In this document: positions 7,655 through 16,576 of the stretch, in pieces
Numbering within the stretch: position 1 is the first letter of the stretch
Layout: each line of letters opens with the position of its first letter
Assembly (NCBI GenBank): GCA_036507955.1
Contig: DATCIH010000165.1
Span: 1 to 51,583, forward strand
Length of the DNA: 51,583 bases
Reading direction: 5' to 3'
Origin: DATCIH01 sp036507955
GTDB taxonomy: Bacteria; Bacillota; Clostridia; Clostridiales; Clostridiaceae
Notes under the pieces: model-generated
Seen by the model: only the letters and a program-made list of their open reading frames with translations
What the model was told of the DNA's origin: nothing
The model's database searches: none
Position numbers and translations under genes: made by a program

Positions 7655-8620
7655 CTACCTAGGTACCTTAACTTTAGAAAGTATATCCAAAATAACCTGC
7701 TCGGTTTTAATACCTTCAAGTTCAAGTTCTGGCTTTAAAATTATTCTATGTCTCAAGGTAGGTATGGCCATTTTTTTAATATCCTCAGGTATAACATAAC
7801 CTCTTCCAGAATAAGCTGCATAGGCTTTAGAACACGAAAGAAGTGCAATTGAACCTCTTGGGGAACTCCCAATATCAATAGTAGGGTTGTTTCTAGTTTC
7901 TGAAATAATACTCACAATATATCCAAGTAAAGCATCATCTATTTTCACAGCTTGGGCTTCTTCCCGTGCATACACAATATCCTTGGCAGTACATACAGCT
8001 TTTAAATTGCACTTATCTAGATCTATATGTGAGAAGCCTTCATTATGACGTTTTAATACTTCTTTTTCAGCGATAGAGGAGGGATAATCAATATTTATTT
8101 TCATTAGAAATCTGTCTACAAGAGCTTCTGGCAAGGGATAAGTACCTTCATACTCTAATGGGTTTTGGGTTGCAAACACCATATAAGGAGTAGGTAGTGA
8201 GAACATCTCACCATCAATGGAGACAGTATTTTCCCCCATGGCTTCAAGCAACCCGGCCTGTGTTTTAGGTGGTGTACGATTTATTTCATCGGCTAAAAGA
8301 AAATTAGTGAAAATAGGACCTTTTTTTAATTCGAATTCTCTTGTTTGCATATTAAAGATTTTGGTACCAGTTACGTCAGCGGGCATTAAATCTGGAGTGA
8401 ATTGAATTCTTTTAAAATCTATTGAAAGTGTCTTTGCTAAAGCTTTTACCATTAAGGTCTTTGCTAGGCCAGGAACACCTTCTAATAATACATGCCCACC
8501 ACTAATTAGACTTATTAGGGATTGTTCTATTAGTTCGTCTTGCTCCACAATAACCTTTCGAAGTTCAATATGTATTCTCTCCATGATTTTACTTAATGAG
8601 TTTTTTTCAAGGGTTTCCAA
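7655..8620 (-). CDS. MoxR family AAA+ ATPase
   Basis: The 321-residue protein has a variant Walker A GVPGLAKTL near residues 47-55, Walker B with ADEINRTPPKTQ near 112-123, and sensor 1 in VFATQNPLEYEGTYPLPEA. The C-terminal lid (SPRGSIALLSCSKA) is typical of MoxR. Such ATPases are thought to be chaperones that remodel or activate vWA partners, here the DUF58 protein encoded 15 nt downstream. The start is TTG after AAGGAGAG, overlapping the end of the DUF4350 gene by 28 nt. Confidence 0.92.
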   Translation of the reverse strand: METLEKNSLSKIMERIHIELRKVIVEQDELIEQSLISLISGGHVLLEGVPGLAKTLMVKALAKTLSIDFKRIQFTPDLMPADVTGTKIFNMQTREFELKKGPIFTNFLLADEINRTPPKTQAGLLEAMGENTVSIDGEMFSLPTPYMVFATQNPLEYEGTYPLPEALVDRFLMKINIDYPSSIAEKEVLKRHNEGFSHIDLDKCNLKAVCTAKDIVYAREEAQAVKIDDALLGYIVSIISETRNNPTIDIGSSPRGSIALLSCSKAYAAYSGRGYVIPEDIKKMAIPTLRHRIILKPELELEGIKTEQVILDILSKVKVPR

Positions 8621-9585
8621 TTTGTTGCTCTCCTTTTCATTAAAATATTCTTTAATTGTTCAATGCAATTTATTATCTCAATATATTCTTTTTTTCTTAT
8701 GTTCTTGTTTCCTTTTTCCATAAATGCATATACTCTTTTGGCCTTAAGTATAGATGGAAGATTCTCTCTTTCCCAATACTCTATCCAATTGCCACTTGAA
8801 TACCTTATTTCTTTTAATAAGCTTTTATAATAGCTTTCAAACATAATATCCCAGCAATTTGCTATATTATATAAGGAAGAGGAAGAATATAGATATTCAT
8901 TTTCATCTCGTTCAACTTCATCATATAAAGGTAGGGCTTTACCGAATCTTTTTCCTCTATAATAAAAGAAGGCTAATATAATTAGTACTAACTGATAAAT
9001 TATAATTTTACCTTGGAAAGGTATAAAATCCCATAAACTTTTTACTTTTGCCTGAGAGTATATATAACCTTCTGAAAAAACAATATGTTTATAGGGATGA
9101 CTATCAATTTCACTAAAAATTTCATAAGCCTTATCTGTATTAGACAAAAGGGTTTTATTTGCGATTGACACAGTCTCAGCTTGGATGATAAGACCTTTTT
9201 TTAGAGCATATATCTTTAAGTTGCCTTTAATTTCTGGAGAAGAACTAAAATCTACGAGCGTTTGTTTATCATTTGTAAAGTAAATTAAAGTACCACCCTT
9301 GTTCACCCAGTCTAGTATATCTGGATTATGCAAATTGAAACTACCATAATCAGTAACCAATTGTATATCTTGAATATTGGTTTCCTCAATTGGTAATAAG
9401 GATCTTTCAACAGGAAGCTTCAAGGCTTTTAAAGTTTTATAAAAAGCACTTATTCCATTAGATGAATTGTTATCTATTGATGGATTATTACCTTGCATTG
9501 TTTTAGATATATAAAAAGTAAAAATCAAAAATAAGAGGACTAAGATTATAAAAATAAATATGTCTTTTTTATTTCTTGTTTTCAT
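8593..9585 (-). CDS. DUF4350 domain membrane protein
   Basis: The product is about 330 residues. One N-terminal membrane helix (about residues 6-25) is followed by a DUF4350 domain (NGISAFYKTLKALKLPVE, then DWVNKGGTLIYFTND near 90-104), a second helix near 195-212, and a cytoplasmic tail. The start is the ATG at 9585, 6 nt after GAGGTGG; an ATG at 9600 overlaps that site. It overlaps the DUF4129 gene upstream and the MoxR gene downstream, so the genes are translationally coupled. Function is unknown outside the MoxR context. Confidence 0.8.
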   Translation of the reverse strand: MKTRNKKDIFIFIILVLLFLIFTFYISKTMQGNNPSIDNNSSNGISAFYKTLKALKLPVERSLLPIEETNIQDIQLVTDYGSFNLHNPDILDWVNKGGTLIYFTNDKQTLVDFSSSPEIKGNLKIYALKKGLIIQAETVSIANKTLLSNTDKAYEIFSEIDSHPYKHIVFSEGYIYSQAKVKSLWDFIPFQGKIIIYQLVLIILAFFYYRGKRFGKALPLYDEVERDENEYLYSSSSLYNIANCWDIMFESYYKSLLKEIRYSSGNWIEYWERENLPSILKAKRVYAFMEKGNKNIRKKEYIEIINCIEQLKNILMKRRATNWKPLKKTH

Positions 9586-10240
9586 GATAAACCACCTCAT
9601 TCCAGATAAGGCTTAAGTTTTCTTCCCAGTGATTGTATAATTTCTTGTTCCATACCTTATGTCCGTACCAATTCTCATTAAAATCGTTTATCAAAGCTTT
9701 GAAGATCATTAATTTAGAAAAATTACTTTTCTTCAAATAATTATAGATTTCCTCATTAGTTTTAGTTTCATCTAAATAAAGTAGGTTCTCTTCATGCATT
9801 AAAAGTAGCAAGGCAATGAAACTGAAACGAATTGCTTGTCTATAATCATCTTGGTTAGCAAAAGCTTCTCCTCTAGATCGTAGGCTTTTTGGAGATGTTC
9901 TATTGTCTATTTTTTCACCAAGAATTTCTCTAAGTTTTGTTTTGTGAGAAAGAGTTTTATTAAACTTTATTACAATTAAAATTATAATTGAGATTATCAT
10001 AAGAAGCCCTATTATAATAAATATTGTTGATAAGGTTCCTGAAACAGCCTTTGCCGTATCCATATTAGATATAATTTTTTTTATAATATTGAGTATCATT
10101 TTAGATAGATAGTCCTTTAGCTCTTGAATATAATCCTCTTTAAAAATTCTGATACTTTTATATTCAGGTCCCTGTAGGATTTTACCCAGGGCATTTTGAA
10201 ATTCGTTTTTAGAGGTACTAATTAAACTTAAGTTTATCAT
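9569..10240 (-). CDS. DUF4129 domain membrane protein
   Basis: The 223-residue protein begins with an amphipathic stretch, then a single strong membrane helix (about residues 70-92). Its cytoplasmic DUF4129 domain is typical: SPKSLRSRGEAFANQDDYRQ, AIRFSFIALLLLMHEENLL and a final NHWEENLSLIW. DUF4129 is a recurrent neighbour of MoxR, DUF58 and transglutaminase genes. It overlaps the upstream multi-pass protein gene by 23 nt and the next gene by 17 nt. Confidence 0.8.
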   Translation of the reverse strand: MINLSLISTSKNEFQNALGKILQGPEYKSIRIFKEDYIQELKDYLSKMILNIIKKIISNMDTAKAVSGTLSTIFIIIGLLMIISIIILIVIKFNKTLSHKTKLREILGEKIDNRTSPKSLRSRGEAFANQDDYRQAIRFSFIALLLLMHEENLLYLDETKTNEEIYNYLKKSNFSKLMIFKALINDFNENWYGHKVWNKKLYNHWEENLSLIWNEVVYHENKK

Positions 10241-11186
10241 TTAATTGCTCTCTTTCTATTTTCTTTAATTTTAGGGTTAAATCATAGCCTTCTTTTTTGA
10301 ATCTTTGATTAAAGTAAAGCTGCGTTAGCATTATGGTACTTAGGGGAGAGATTAAACACCAGGAAATAATGCTAATTGGGAAATTCGCATAGGATATAAG
10401 CATAGGCAAGAATGTAGTAAAATTATGATCAAGATTGAAAAACTTTAGAGCCAAAAATAGTAAACTTATTAGTAGTCCCCATAAGGCAATAAAAGAGTAA
10501 CGTATTAGATAAACTGTTATGCTGAATATAACAATGGATATATAAATTTTAAAGAAGTTATGTTTAATCAAGGTAAAACTACGTTTTATTGAAGCAATGA
10601 TTCCTCTTTGTTCTATTGTTAATACTTGAAAGGAGAAAGAAAATAAAGCTATATAACCTATAACTACTAAAATTACTACCAATGAAGCTATTATACAAAT
10701 AATAGAATAAATAATTATACCAGTAGAATTACCATATATAAATTTGGAATAAGTAATAAAAATCTTATATAGAAAGTATGCCATTGCGCAAAACAATCCT
10801 ATAGCTGGGATAAACGTAATAAAAGCGATGACTAGTATACCAAGTACCCTCAATATATTTTTAAAAGAGGCACCTAAGGCCGAGGACGTAACAATTTTCA
10901 TTTCAAGAAATTCCTGACTTGCGATCTTAATAATGCCAATACTTGAGGAAAACCCAAAGCCAAATAGAATAAAGGAGAATATGGAAAGTGTAACTAGCAT
11001 AAAGATAGTATTTTTAAATAACATGAATCCAAGTAACATAAGAATACTCGCTAAAATTATAAAAAAAGTAGAAAGCGCAATTAAAATTGCACCATAACTA
11101 ATTGTGAATAAAATTATTGTGGAGATGTATTTTTTTAAAGTATCAATAGATCTATCCATTATTTCAGATATATTCATTTCCCGCAT
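10218..11186 (-). CDS. Multi-pass membrane protein, first gene of the MoxR operon
   Basis: The 322-residue protein has about six to eight membrane helices, a charged N-terminal MNISEIMDRSIDTLKKYI segment and a basic C-terminal tail. The topology resembles the membrane domain found with glycerophosphodiester phosphodiesterases and similar YciC-like proteins, but no catalytic domain is present. The ATG follows AAAGGAG by 7 nt. It heads the operon of five overlapping or abutting genes ending in DUF58. Specific function is unknown. Confidence 0.7.
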   Translation of the reverse strand: MREMNISEIMDRSIDTLKKYISTIILFTISYGAILIALSTFFIILASILMLLGFMLFKNTIFMLVTLSIFSFILFGFGFSSSIGIIKIASQEFLEMKIVTSSALGASFKNILRVLGILVIAFITFIPAIGLFCAMAYFLYKIFITYSKFIYGNSTGIIIYSIICIIASLVVILVVIGYIALFSFSFQVLTIEQRGIIASIKRSFTLIKHNFFKIYISIVIFSITVYLIRYSFIALWGLLISLLFLALKFFNLDHNFTTFLPMLISYANFPISIISWCLISPLSTIMLTQLYFNQRFKKEGYDLTLKLKKIEREQLNDKLKFN

Positions 11187-11263
11187 ATAAAGCTCCTTTT
11201 CCTAACTTGAAAATACTCGTTAAGAATACAAAAATTGTCTATATACAGGTTAATATGTATACT

Positions 11264-11292
11264 TGAACCTGTCAAGAAATATATGGTAAACT
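11264..11292 (+). promoter_or_regulatory. Possible ECF-type promoter of the sigma operon
   Basis: TGAACC (11264-11269), then 16 nt, then GTAA (11286-11289) matches the AAC / GTA spacing of ECF sigma promoters. A TTGAAC...TAAACT reading with 18 nt would suit the housekeeping sigma. A 7-bp inverted repeat ACAGGTT/AACCTGT (11245-11251, 11266-11272) overlaps the -35. Autoregulation is inferred. Confidence 0.4.
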
Positions 11293-11368
11293 TATATATA
11301 TAAGAAATAGTAAAATAATCTGAAGTGTTTTTTATTTTCAAATCGTTATATAAGTGTAAGGATTAAAA

Positions 11369-11902
11369 ATGGGGGTGATGGTTATTCAAAAGGAACAGTT
11401 TGAAAGCTACATAAAACAATATCAGCGTTTAATCATTACCATTTGTTTTTCCTTTACAAGAAATTATTTTGATGCAGAAGATTTAGCCCAGCAGACCTTT
11501 TTAGCCGCATTCACTAGCCTTGGAAAATTTGATGGTGAGAACTTTAAAGCTTGGCTAACTACTATTGCTGCTAATAAATGCAAGGATTATCTTAAAAGTA
11601 CTTCAAGATTAACGGAAAGCTTATCCAAAGAGGATTATGAATGTTTAGAGGATAAAGGTGACCTACCCGTGGATACCTTGGTTAAAAATAGTAGTGGAGA
11701 AAGAATTCATAAACTCTGTAGTCAGTTGAAAGATCCCTATAAAACTGTTTCAATAAACTATTTTTGTAAGGATATTAAACTATCGGATATGGCTAAGGAT
11801 ACAGGACAAAGTTTAAAAACTTTACAAACCCATCTTTACAGATCGAAAAAACTACTTAAAGCTTTATGGAAGGAGGAGACAATAGTTGATTACATTATTT
11901 GA
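11369..11902 (+). CDS. ECF-type RNA polymerase sigma factor
   Basis: The 177-residue protein has sigma region 2 (about residues 10-75: FTRNYFDAEDLAQQTFLAAF, KAWLTTIAANKCKDYLK) and region 4 (about 115-165: LSDMAKDTGQSLKTLQTHLYRSKKLL). Nothing else is present, as in ECF sigma factors. The ATG at 11369 follows AAGGA by 6 nt. The gene overlaps by 17 nt the next gene, which encodes a zinc-finger anti-sigma factor. It probably responds to envelope stress, since all three downstream genes encode membrane proteins. Confidence 0.88.
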   Translation: MGVMVIQKEQFESYIKQYQRLIITICFSFTRNYFDAEDLAQQTFLAAFTSLGKFDGENFKAWLTTIAANKCKDYLKSTSRLTESLSKEDYECLEDKGDLPVDTLVKNSSGERIHKLCSQLKDPYKTVSINYFCKDIKLSDMAKDTGQSLKTLQTHLYRSKKLLKALWKEETIVDYII

Positions 11903-12341
11903 TGAAAAGGCTCATATAACTAAACTTTCATTAATAGCACTTAAAGAAGGAGCTTTGATGGATAATGATTTGATACTTATATCTGAACATATTTGCAGTT
12001 GCACAAGATGTTGCGAGGCATTAGCTAATAGTTTTAATGATAATGAACTTGCAGAAGCTCCTTTAGGCTTTGTAGGGGAAGTAAATAGCAAAATAAAAAG
12101 GAAACGAGAAAAGGATAGACAATTTATTTTTTATTCCTTTAGAGTTACAATTGCCGCTTGTATAGCCTTAATATTTGTTTTTTCAGGAACCTTTAAATTA
12201 ACGACTAATGCGGAAATAGAAACAAATGTTATAAATCCACCGAATCTAAGTATAGTAAACAATATAAATACAGAACTTAATAATTTTTCTATAAAAATAA
12301 TGAATATGGAGGTTTTCAATAATGATAAAGAAAAAAAATAA
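11886..12341 (+). CDS. Membrane anti-sigma factor with zinc-finger motif
   Basis: The 151-residue protein has an N-terminal HxxxCxxC motif (His35, Cys39, Cys42), the zinc-binding anti-sigma signature, followed by a basic linker. A single membrane helix spans about residues 86-105 and about 45 external residues follow. The start is TTG, 8 nt after GGAGGAG. It should hold the preceding sigma factor at the membrane until a signal releases it. Overlaps with both neighbours point to coupled translation. Confidence 0.82.
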   Translation: MITLFDEKAHITKLSLIALKEGALMDNDLILISEHICSCTRCCEALANSFNDNELAEAPLGFVGEVNSKIKRKREKDRQFIFYSFRVTIAACIALIFVFSGTFKLTTNAEIETNVINPPNLSIVNNINTELNNFSIKIMNMEVFNNDKEKK

Positions 12342-12846
12342 ATTTTTAACCTTTGTTTTTTCACTTTTACCTGGAGCAGGGCACATGTATTTAGGACTTA
12401 TGAAGATGGGCATATCCCTTATGTCAGCATTTTTCTTTATAATATTTCTTTCTTCTTGGTTAAGGATAGGTCCTCTACTCTATATACTTCCGATGCTATG
12501 GTTTTACTCCTTCTTTGATTGCTTAAATAAAAGCTACTCAACAGCTGAAGAATTTTTACTTCTTGAGGATACATACTTATTTTCTCTTGATAAAATGATA
12601 AAGCTGGATAAAGAAATGTTTCAAAAACGGAGATTATTTGTGGGAATACTTCTATTACTTCTTGGGGTTTATTTAGTTTGGAACAATCTTTTAGGCCTCA
12701 TTTCCAGATATATTCCTTCAAGTGTGTATGAGAATTTAGATGCTTTAACTAGAAATGCTCCTCAGATAATTCTTGGAATTGCAATAATTGTTGTAGGTGC
12801 AAAGCTAATTCTTGGGAAGAAAAAGGAGCGTGACTCCAATGCTTAA
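12322..12846 (+). CDS. Multi-pass membrane protein of the sigma operon
   Basis: The 174-residue protein begins with a basic KKKNKF stretch. The next segment (FVFSLLPGAGHMYLGLMKMG) is the TM2-like Pro-Gly-x-Gly-x-x-Tyr pattern near residues 12-31. Further helices lie near 33-60, 100-120 and 145-162. The ATG follows GGAGG by 9 nt. It overlaps the anti-sigma gene by 20 nt and the next gene by 8 nt, so it is an integral part of this operon. Function is unknown; a role in the stress response is inferred. Confidence 0.7.
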   Translation: MIKKKNKFLTFVFSLLPGAGHMYLGLMKMGISLMSAFFFIIFLSSWLRIGPLLYILPMLWFYSFFDCLNKSYSTAEEFLLLEDTYLFSLDKMIKLDKEMFQKRRLFVGILLLLLGVYLVWNNLLGLISRYIPSSVYENLDALTRNAPQIILGIAIIVVGAKLILGKKKERDSNA

Positions 12847-13144
12847 AGGTCGTAGAGTGGGGACCTTTACTGCAGGGATAACCCTGATTATCTTTGGAAT
12901 ACTGTTTATTGGCCGAATAATTTTTCCTGCTCTTAATTTATCCATGATAATGTCCATCTGGCCAATAATTTTAGTGCTTTTAGGTATAGAAATTATTGTA
13001 GCCTATATAGTAAATAACGAAGAAAAAATTAGATACGATGCAGGCGCAATAATATTAATAATAACTTTATCTTTCTTTGCTATGGGTATGGCAGGTATGG
13101 AATTTGTAATAAATAATTTATCTCAGTTTCAAAACGTATTTTAA
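12839..13144 (+). CDS. Small DUF5668/LiaF-like membrane protein
   Basis: The product is about 101 residues with three or four hydrophobic stretches (GTFTAGITLIIFGILFIGRI, SIWPIILVLLGIEIIVAYIV, a third near residues 68-90). This repeats the 'WPllLIllGi' style of DUF5668 and the LiaF membrane region. The ATG at 12839 is preferred because AAGGAG lies 10 nt before it. It is the last gene of the ECF operon and is followed by a strong terminator. Confidence 0.7.
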   Translation: MLKGRRVGTFTAGITLIIFGILFIGRIIFPALNLSMIMSIWPIILVLLGIEIIVAYIVNNEEKIRYDAGAIILIITLSFFAMGMAGMEFVINNLSQFQNVF

Positions 13145-13176
13145 ATTGGGAGATATAAAATTAAAAAAAGGATAAA

Positions 13177-13222
13177 AAATAATAAACCGATAGTAACATA
13201 AAGTCATATCGGTTTATTATTT
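13177..13222. terminator. Strong bidirectional terminator
   Basis: A perfect 15-bp stem (13177-13191 with 13208-13222) with a 16-nt loop is flanked by A-runs and T-runs. It ends the ECF operon on one strand and overlaps the stop codon of the chemoreceptor gene on the other. Confidence 0.8.
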
Positions 13223-14933
13223 ATAATTTAAATTTTTGAACCATAGTATTTAACTTCTCAGATAATTTGGCCTGATTTAGAGAAGCTTTTGCTATTTCTT
13301 GAATTCCCAAAACAGACTCACTAACGCTTGAAAGTATTTCCTCAGAGCTAGCCACTGATTCCTGGGCTATAGCTGATACATTCTCAATTGCATTTTTAAT
13401 TTCTGATATTGTTTCATTAACTATATTCATTGAAGAACCAATATCGGAAGACAGCTTATTAAATTCTGCAGCATCCTCACCATACTGAGTACCTGTAGTT
13501 ACAAACAACGCATAATCAGGTTTAACTTTATTATCTATAAAGTTTAATACGTCCTGGGCATTGTCAGATAAATTATGGAATGCTTTTTGAATTTTATCTG
13601 TTACATTTTGTATTCTTTGAACGGTACTTGAAGACTCTTCAGCTAATTTTCTTACTTCATCAGCTACTACTGCAAAACCTCTTCCATGCTCTCCTGCTCT
13701 TGCTGCTTCTATGGCAGCATTAAGTGCTAGCAGGTTTGTCTGGCTTGCTATATTCCCAATTTCATCTGCCATAATCTTAATTTCGCTTACCACCTTGCCT
13801 TCTGCAATTGCATTTAAAATGCTTGCTTGCTTCTCCAAATATAATTTGTTTGCAGTATTTGAGTTGTTTTCAGCATTTAATCTAACATGCTTTGCTTTTT
13901 CTTCTATATCTTTTGCGATATTGTTACCTGTATTTGCTCTTGCAGTAACATCAGCAACGTTAGATGCAATACTTTCTGTTGTTGCATTTACTTCTTCTGT
14001 TGTAGCACTTAATTGTTCTGAACCAAGGGATACTTGCTTTATAGATTCATTCACAATTTCCATCTTGGAGGATATTTCCTCTGTAGTAGCAGATAGTTGT
14101 TGGCTGGTAGCACTAATATCCGTAGCACTATCAGAAATTTGACCAATTAAAGTTTTTAAGTTTGAGATAGCTTTATTTAAAGCTTTGGCTAAAATACCGA
14201 TTTCATCCTTGGAATCTATATCTACAGTTTTCGTTAAATCATTTTCACCAAGGGCCTTAGCTACTGTTAAAACTTTCTTTATCTGAGTTGAAACTTTCAT
14301 GGAAATAAGTACACCTAAGGCTATAGCAATAAATAAACCTAAAATAGTTAAGAGTTTGATTTCGCCTTTAGCTTTATTATAGGAAGCTTCGCTAGAATCG
14401 TAGTCTGCTTTGGCCATAGCGGTAGTTATTTTAAGTTCGTTATCTAGAATAGCAGTCATATTAGTTCTTTTATCAGAAAGAGTTGTAAGAATTTGATTCG
14501 CGCTATCATAATTTTCTTCTTGAACCATTTGAATTATTAAATCTCTTGAATTATTATATTCTTTCAATATAGTTTGTAAAGCACTAAATCTTTGTTTGTC
14601 AGATGGGCTTACAAGTGTGGCCTTATATTGCTTAATAAGTTCATCATCTTTAGTTTTTATAGATGTAATATCTGCATTAATTTTTTGTAAATCACTTTTA
14701 TTAGCAGGGTTTAAAATCAACAGTTCATCCACGTTAACTTGTATTAAGTTTGCTTTTATATTAGTTATTACCTTGACACCTAATAGATTCACATTATAGA
14801 TACTTTGAATATCTTTATTCATATTCGTCATGTTAAACATTCCAATAAACCCTACTATGAGTATAAATAGTGAAATTAGGATAAATGATGACACAAGCTT
14901 TTGTATAATTTTTAAGTTGTTAAAAAATTTCAT
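13221..14933 (-). CDS. Methyl-accepting chemotaxis protein
   Basis: The 570-residue receptor has TM1 (about residues 12-34), an external four-helix-bundle-type sensor (about 35-190), TM2 (about 191-211), HAMP, and a long cytoplasmic coiled coil. The highly conserved hairpin tip lies near residues 390-430 (QTNLLALNAAIEAARAGEHG and RGFAVVADEVRKLAEESS). It would signal through CheW/CheA to the flagella. It is monocistronic, and no other chemotaxis genes lie in the window. The ligand is unknown. Confidence 0.93.
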   Translation of the reverse strand: MKFFNNLKIIQKLVSSFILISLFILIVGFIGMFNMTNMNKDIQSIYNVNLLGVKVITNIKANLIQVNVDELLILNPANKSDLQKINADITSIKTKDDELIKQYKATLVSPSDKQRFSALQTILKEYNNSRDLIIQMVQEENYDSANQILTTLSDKRTNMTAILDNELKITTAMAKADYDSSEASYNKAKGEIKLLTILGLFIAIALGVLISMKVSTQIKKVLTVAKALGENDLTKTVDIDSKDEIGILAKALNKAISNLKTLIGQISDSATDISATSQQLSATTEEISSKMEIVNESIKQVSLGSEQLSATTEEVNATTESIASNVADVTARANTGNNIAKDIEEKAKHVRLNAENNSNTANKLYLEKQASILNAIAEGKVVSEIKIMADEIGNIASQTNLLALNAAIEAARAGEHGRGFAVVADEVRKLAEESSSTVQRIQNVTDKIQKAFHNLSDNAQDVLNFIDNKVKPDYALFVTTGTQYGEDAAEFNKLSSDIGSSMNIVNETISEIKNAIENVSAIAQESVASSEEILSSVSESVLGIQEIAKASLNQAKLSEKLNTMVQKFKL

Positions 14934-15065
14934 TAGCAGTCCCTCCGAAAATAGTTTTTACTTTTGTGCAGCAATTATAATGATACTACATTAACTATTA
15001 TATTTTGGCAAGATATTTATTTATAATTATTATAAACAGTAAAGGGTTTTGATTTGTTTTAGAAG

Positions 15066-15380
15066 TCAAAGGTTTCTTGAAAATATTGAGGTTTTATCTT
15101 CCTTTGTAAAATCCTCTAATAGGTTTATATGGATCTTTTTCAATATTATATCCATAGGTTCACTCTCGGTGGGGAGGCCTATATCTGTAGCTGCTGCTGA
15201 CTTATTAACAGCAGCTTTACCGAGCTCCTGAGGAATAAGCGCTTTAGGGATCTTTCTAGGTGATTTTCCTAGATGCTTTTCAATGGAAACTTTTAGATTA
15301 TTATAAAAATTCTTATCATAAGCTATAAAATCTTCACCACATAAAGTGGCAATTATATTACATAGTTCAATCTCATTCAT
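15066..15380 (-). CDS. Hypothetical 104-aa protein
   Basis: A small soluble protein with one Cys pair (CNIIATLC) and an Ala/Pro-rich middle (IPKALIPQELGKAAVNKSAA). The ATG has no clear ribosome site, and the gene lies alone between the chemoreceptor and a terminator. Its acidic/basic alternation and open frame look like a real gene, but I do not recognise it; a degraded remnant of a longer gene is possible. Confidence 0.4.
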   Translation of the reverse strand: MNEIELCNIIATLCGEDFIAYDKNFYNNLKVSIEKHLGKSPRKIPKALIPQELGKAAVNKSAAATDIGLPTESEPMDIILKKIHINLLEDFTKEDKTSIFSRNL

Positions 15381-15470
15381 GGTATTTTCATTTAGGATAT
15401 TAGTTATAGTAGCCTCAAAGCTATCATTATTTAATTATACTAGTGCATATATTGAAGACTAACGAAATAA

Positions 15471-15502
15471 AAAATAGACGTTCTGCTCAAAACGTCTATT
15501 TT
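15471..15502. terminator. Terminator hairpin in the gap before the AraC gene
   Basis: A perfect 12-bp stem (15471-15482 with 15491-15502) with an 8-nt loop has T-rich sequence on both strands. It probably ends the minus-strand AraC transcript. The rest of 15381-15672 holds no gene I can see. Confidence 0.65.
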
Positions 15503-15672
15503 AGGGGATAGGTTATTTGCTTTCCTAAATTAACTTAGTGAAGCATCTTTATAATGATAACATAGGAATAAGGGGAAAGTAAAGCAAATATTATTAAATT
15601 TACAAAATATATGTATAAATATGCATATATGGTATCCCTATAACATTCAAACCAGGATGAAATATCTTTGAA

Positions 15673-16536
15673 TTACTTCCTAAATTCTGAAGGAGTTTTA
15701 TTTGTAACCTTTTTGAAGATTTTATTAAAATTAGTTGTGTTGTTAAAACCACATAAGGTTGCAATTTCTAAGATAGTTTTGTTGGTATTTTCTAAATATT
15801 CTATAGCTCTTGTAATTCTTTTTATACAAAGATACCTGGAAGGACTAATACCATTATACTTTTTAAATATTTTCGTAAAATATGATGCCTCCACAAAGGT
15901 GATTTTTTCTAAGGATTTAATAGATATATCTTGGGTAAAGTTCTCATTAATAAAGTTTATTACATTATTAACAATACCCAGCTCTTTTTTGATTTTATAA
16001 GAGGTGCTTTGTTTTTTATTTGTATAATTAAATTGTCTGATTAATATAGTTAAAATTGTCATAAGCTTAATTTTAACCATAAGATCATAATCAGGTAGTT
16101 TTTTAGAAAATTCATCCACGATTTCTAAAAAGAGTTCTTTTATTTTATTTGTTGCAGGATTATCTCTATCCAGCCTATTTTTAAAATTTTCATTTCTATC
16201 AAAAAATATTTTCAAATATCTATAATCAAAGGAGTCACTTTCTAAAAAACAAATGAAGCTTGGTTCAAAGTGGATTACTACATTAGTAAAAATGGAAGGA
16301 GGAAGTATCTTTAAAGAATGATGTTCAATATTGTTAAAAATAAATATGTCCCCCTCTTTAACATCATATTTATCTCCACAGATTGTATATTCACCACTTC
16401 CACATTTTGCATAAGATATCTCTAGCCAAGGATGCCAATGCTTTACTGGAATTTCAAAGCCTGGATCTAAATCATGAACATCTAAAGATAATAAAAGTTT
16501 TTCATTTATGCAGATAGCTTGTTTTGTCATTTTCAT
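15673..16536 (-). CDS. AraC family transcriptional regulator with cupin sensor
   Basis: The product is about 287 residues. The N-terminal half is a cupin-like sugar-binding fold (HWHPWLEISYAKCGSGEYTI, EGDIFIFNN). The C-terminal half has two helix-turn-helix motifs (DISIKSLEKITFVEASYFTK and ILEIATLCGFNNTTNFNKIF). The start is the ATG at 16536, 7 nt after GAGGGT. The gene is divergent from the GH31 glycosidase and probably activates it in response to an oligosaccharide or released sugar. Confidence 0.9.
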   Translation of the reverse strand: MKMTKQAICINEKLLLSLDVHDLDPGFEIPVKHWHPWLEISYAKCGSGEYTICGDKYDVKEGDIFIFNNIEHHSLKILPPSIFTNVVIHFEPSFICFLESDSFDYRYLKIFFDRNENFKNRLDRDNPATNKIKELFLEIVDEFSKKLPDYDLMVKIKLMTILTILIRQFNYTNKKQSTSYKIKKELGIVNNVINFINENFTQDISIKSLEKITFVEASYFTKIFKKYNGISPSRYLCIKRITRAIEYLENTNKTILEIATLCGFNNTTNFNKIFKKVTNKTPSEFRK

Positions 16537-16576
16537 GTGTAACACCCTCTTATATAATCATTCTAATTAGTTCACA

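Noticed and set aside
13711..14142. Long plus-strand open frame inside the chemoreceptor gene
   Set aside because: It is the antisense shadow of the conserved signalling domain; no ribosome site and serine/valine-rich translation.
15049..15231. Plus-strand 60-codon frame opposite the 104-aa gene
   Set aside because: No ribosome site, and the opposite strand has the longer frame.
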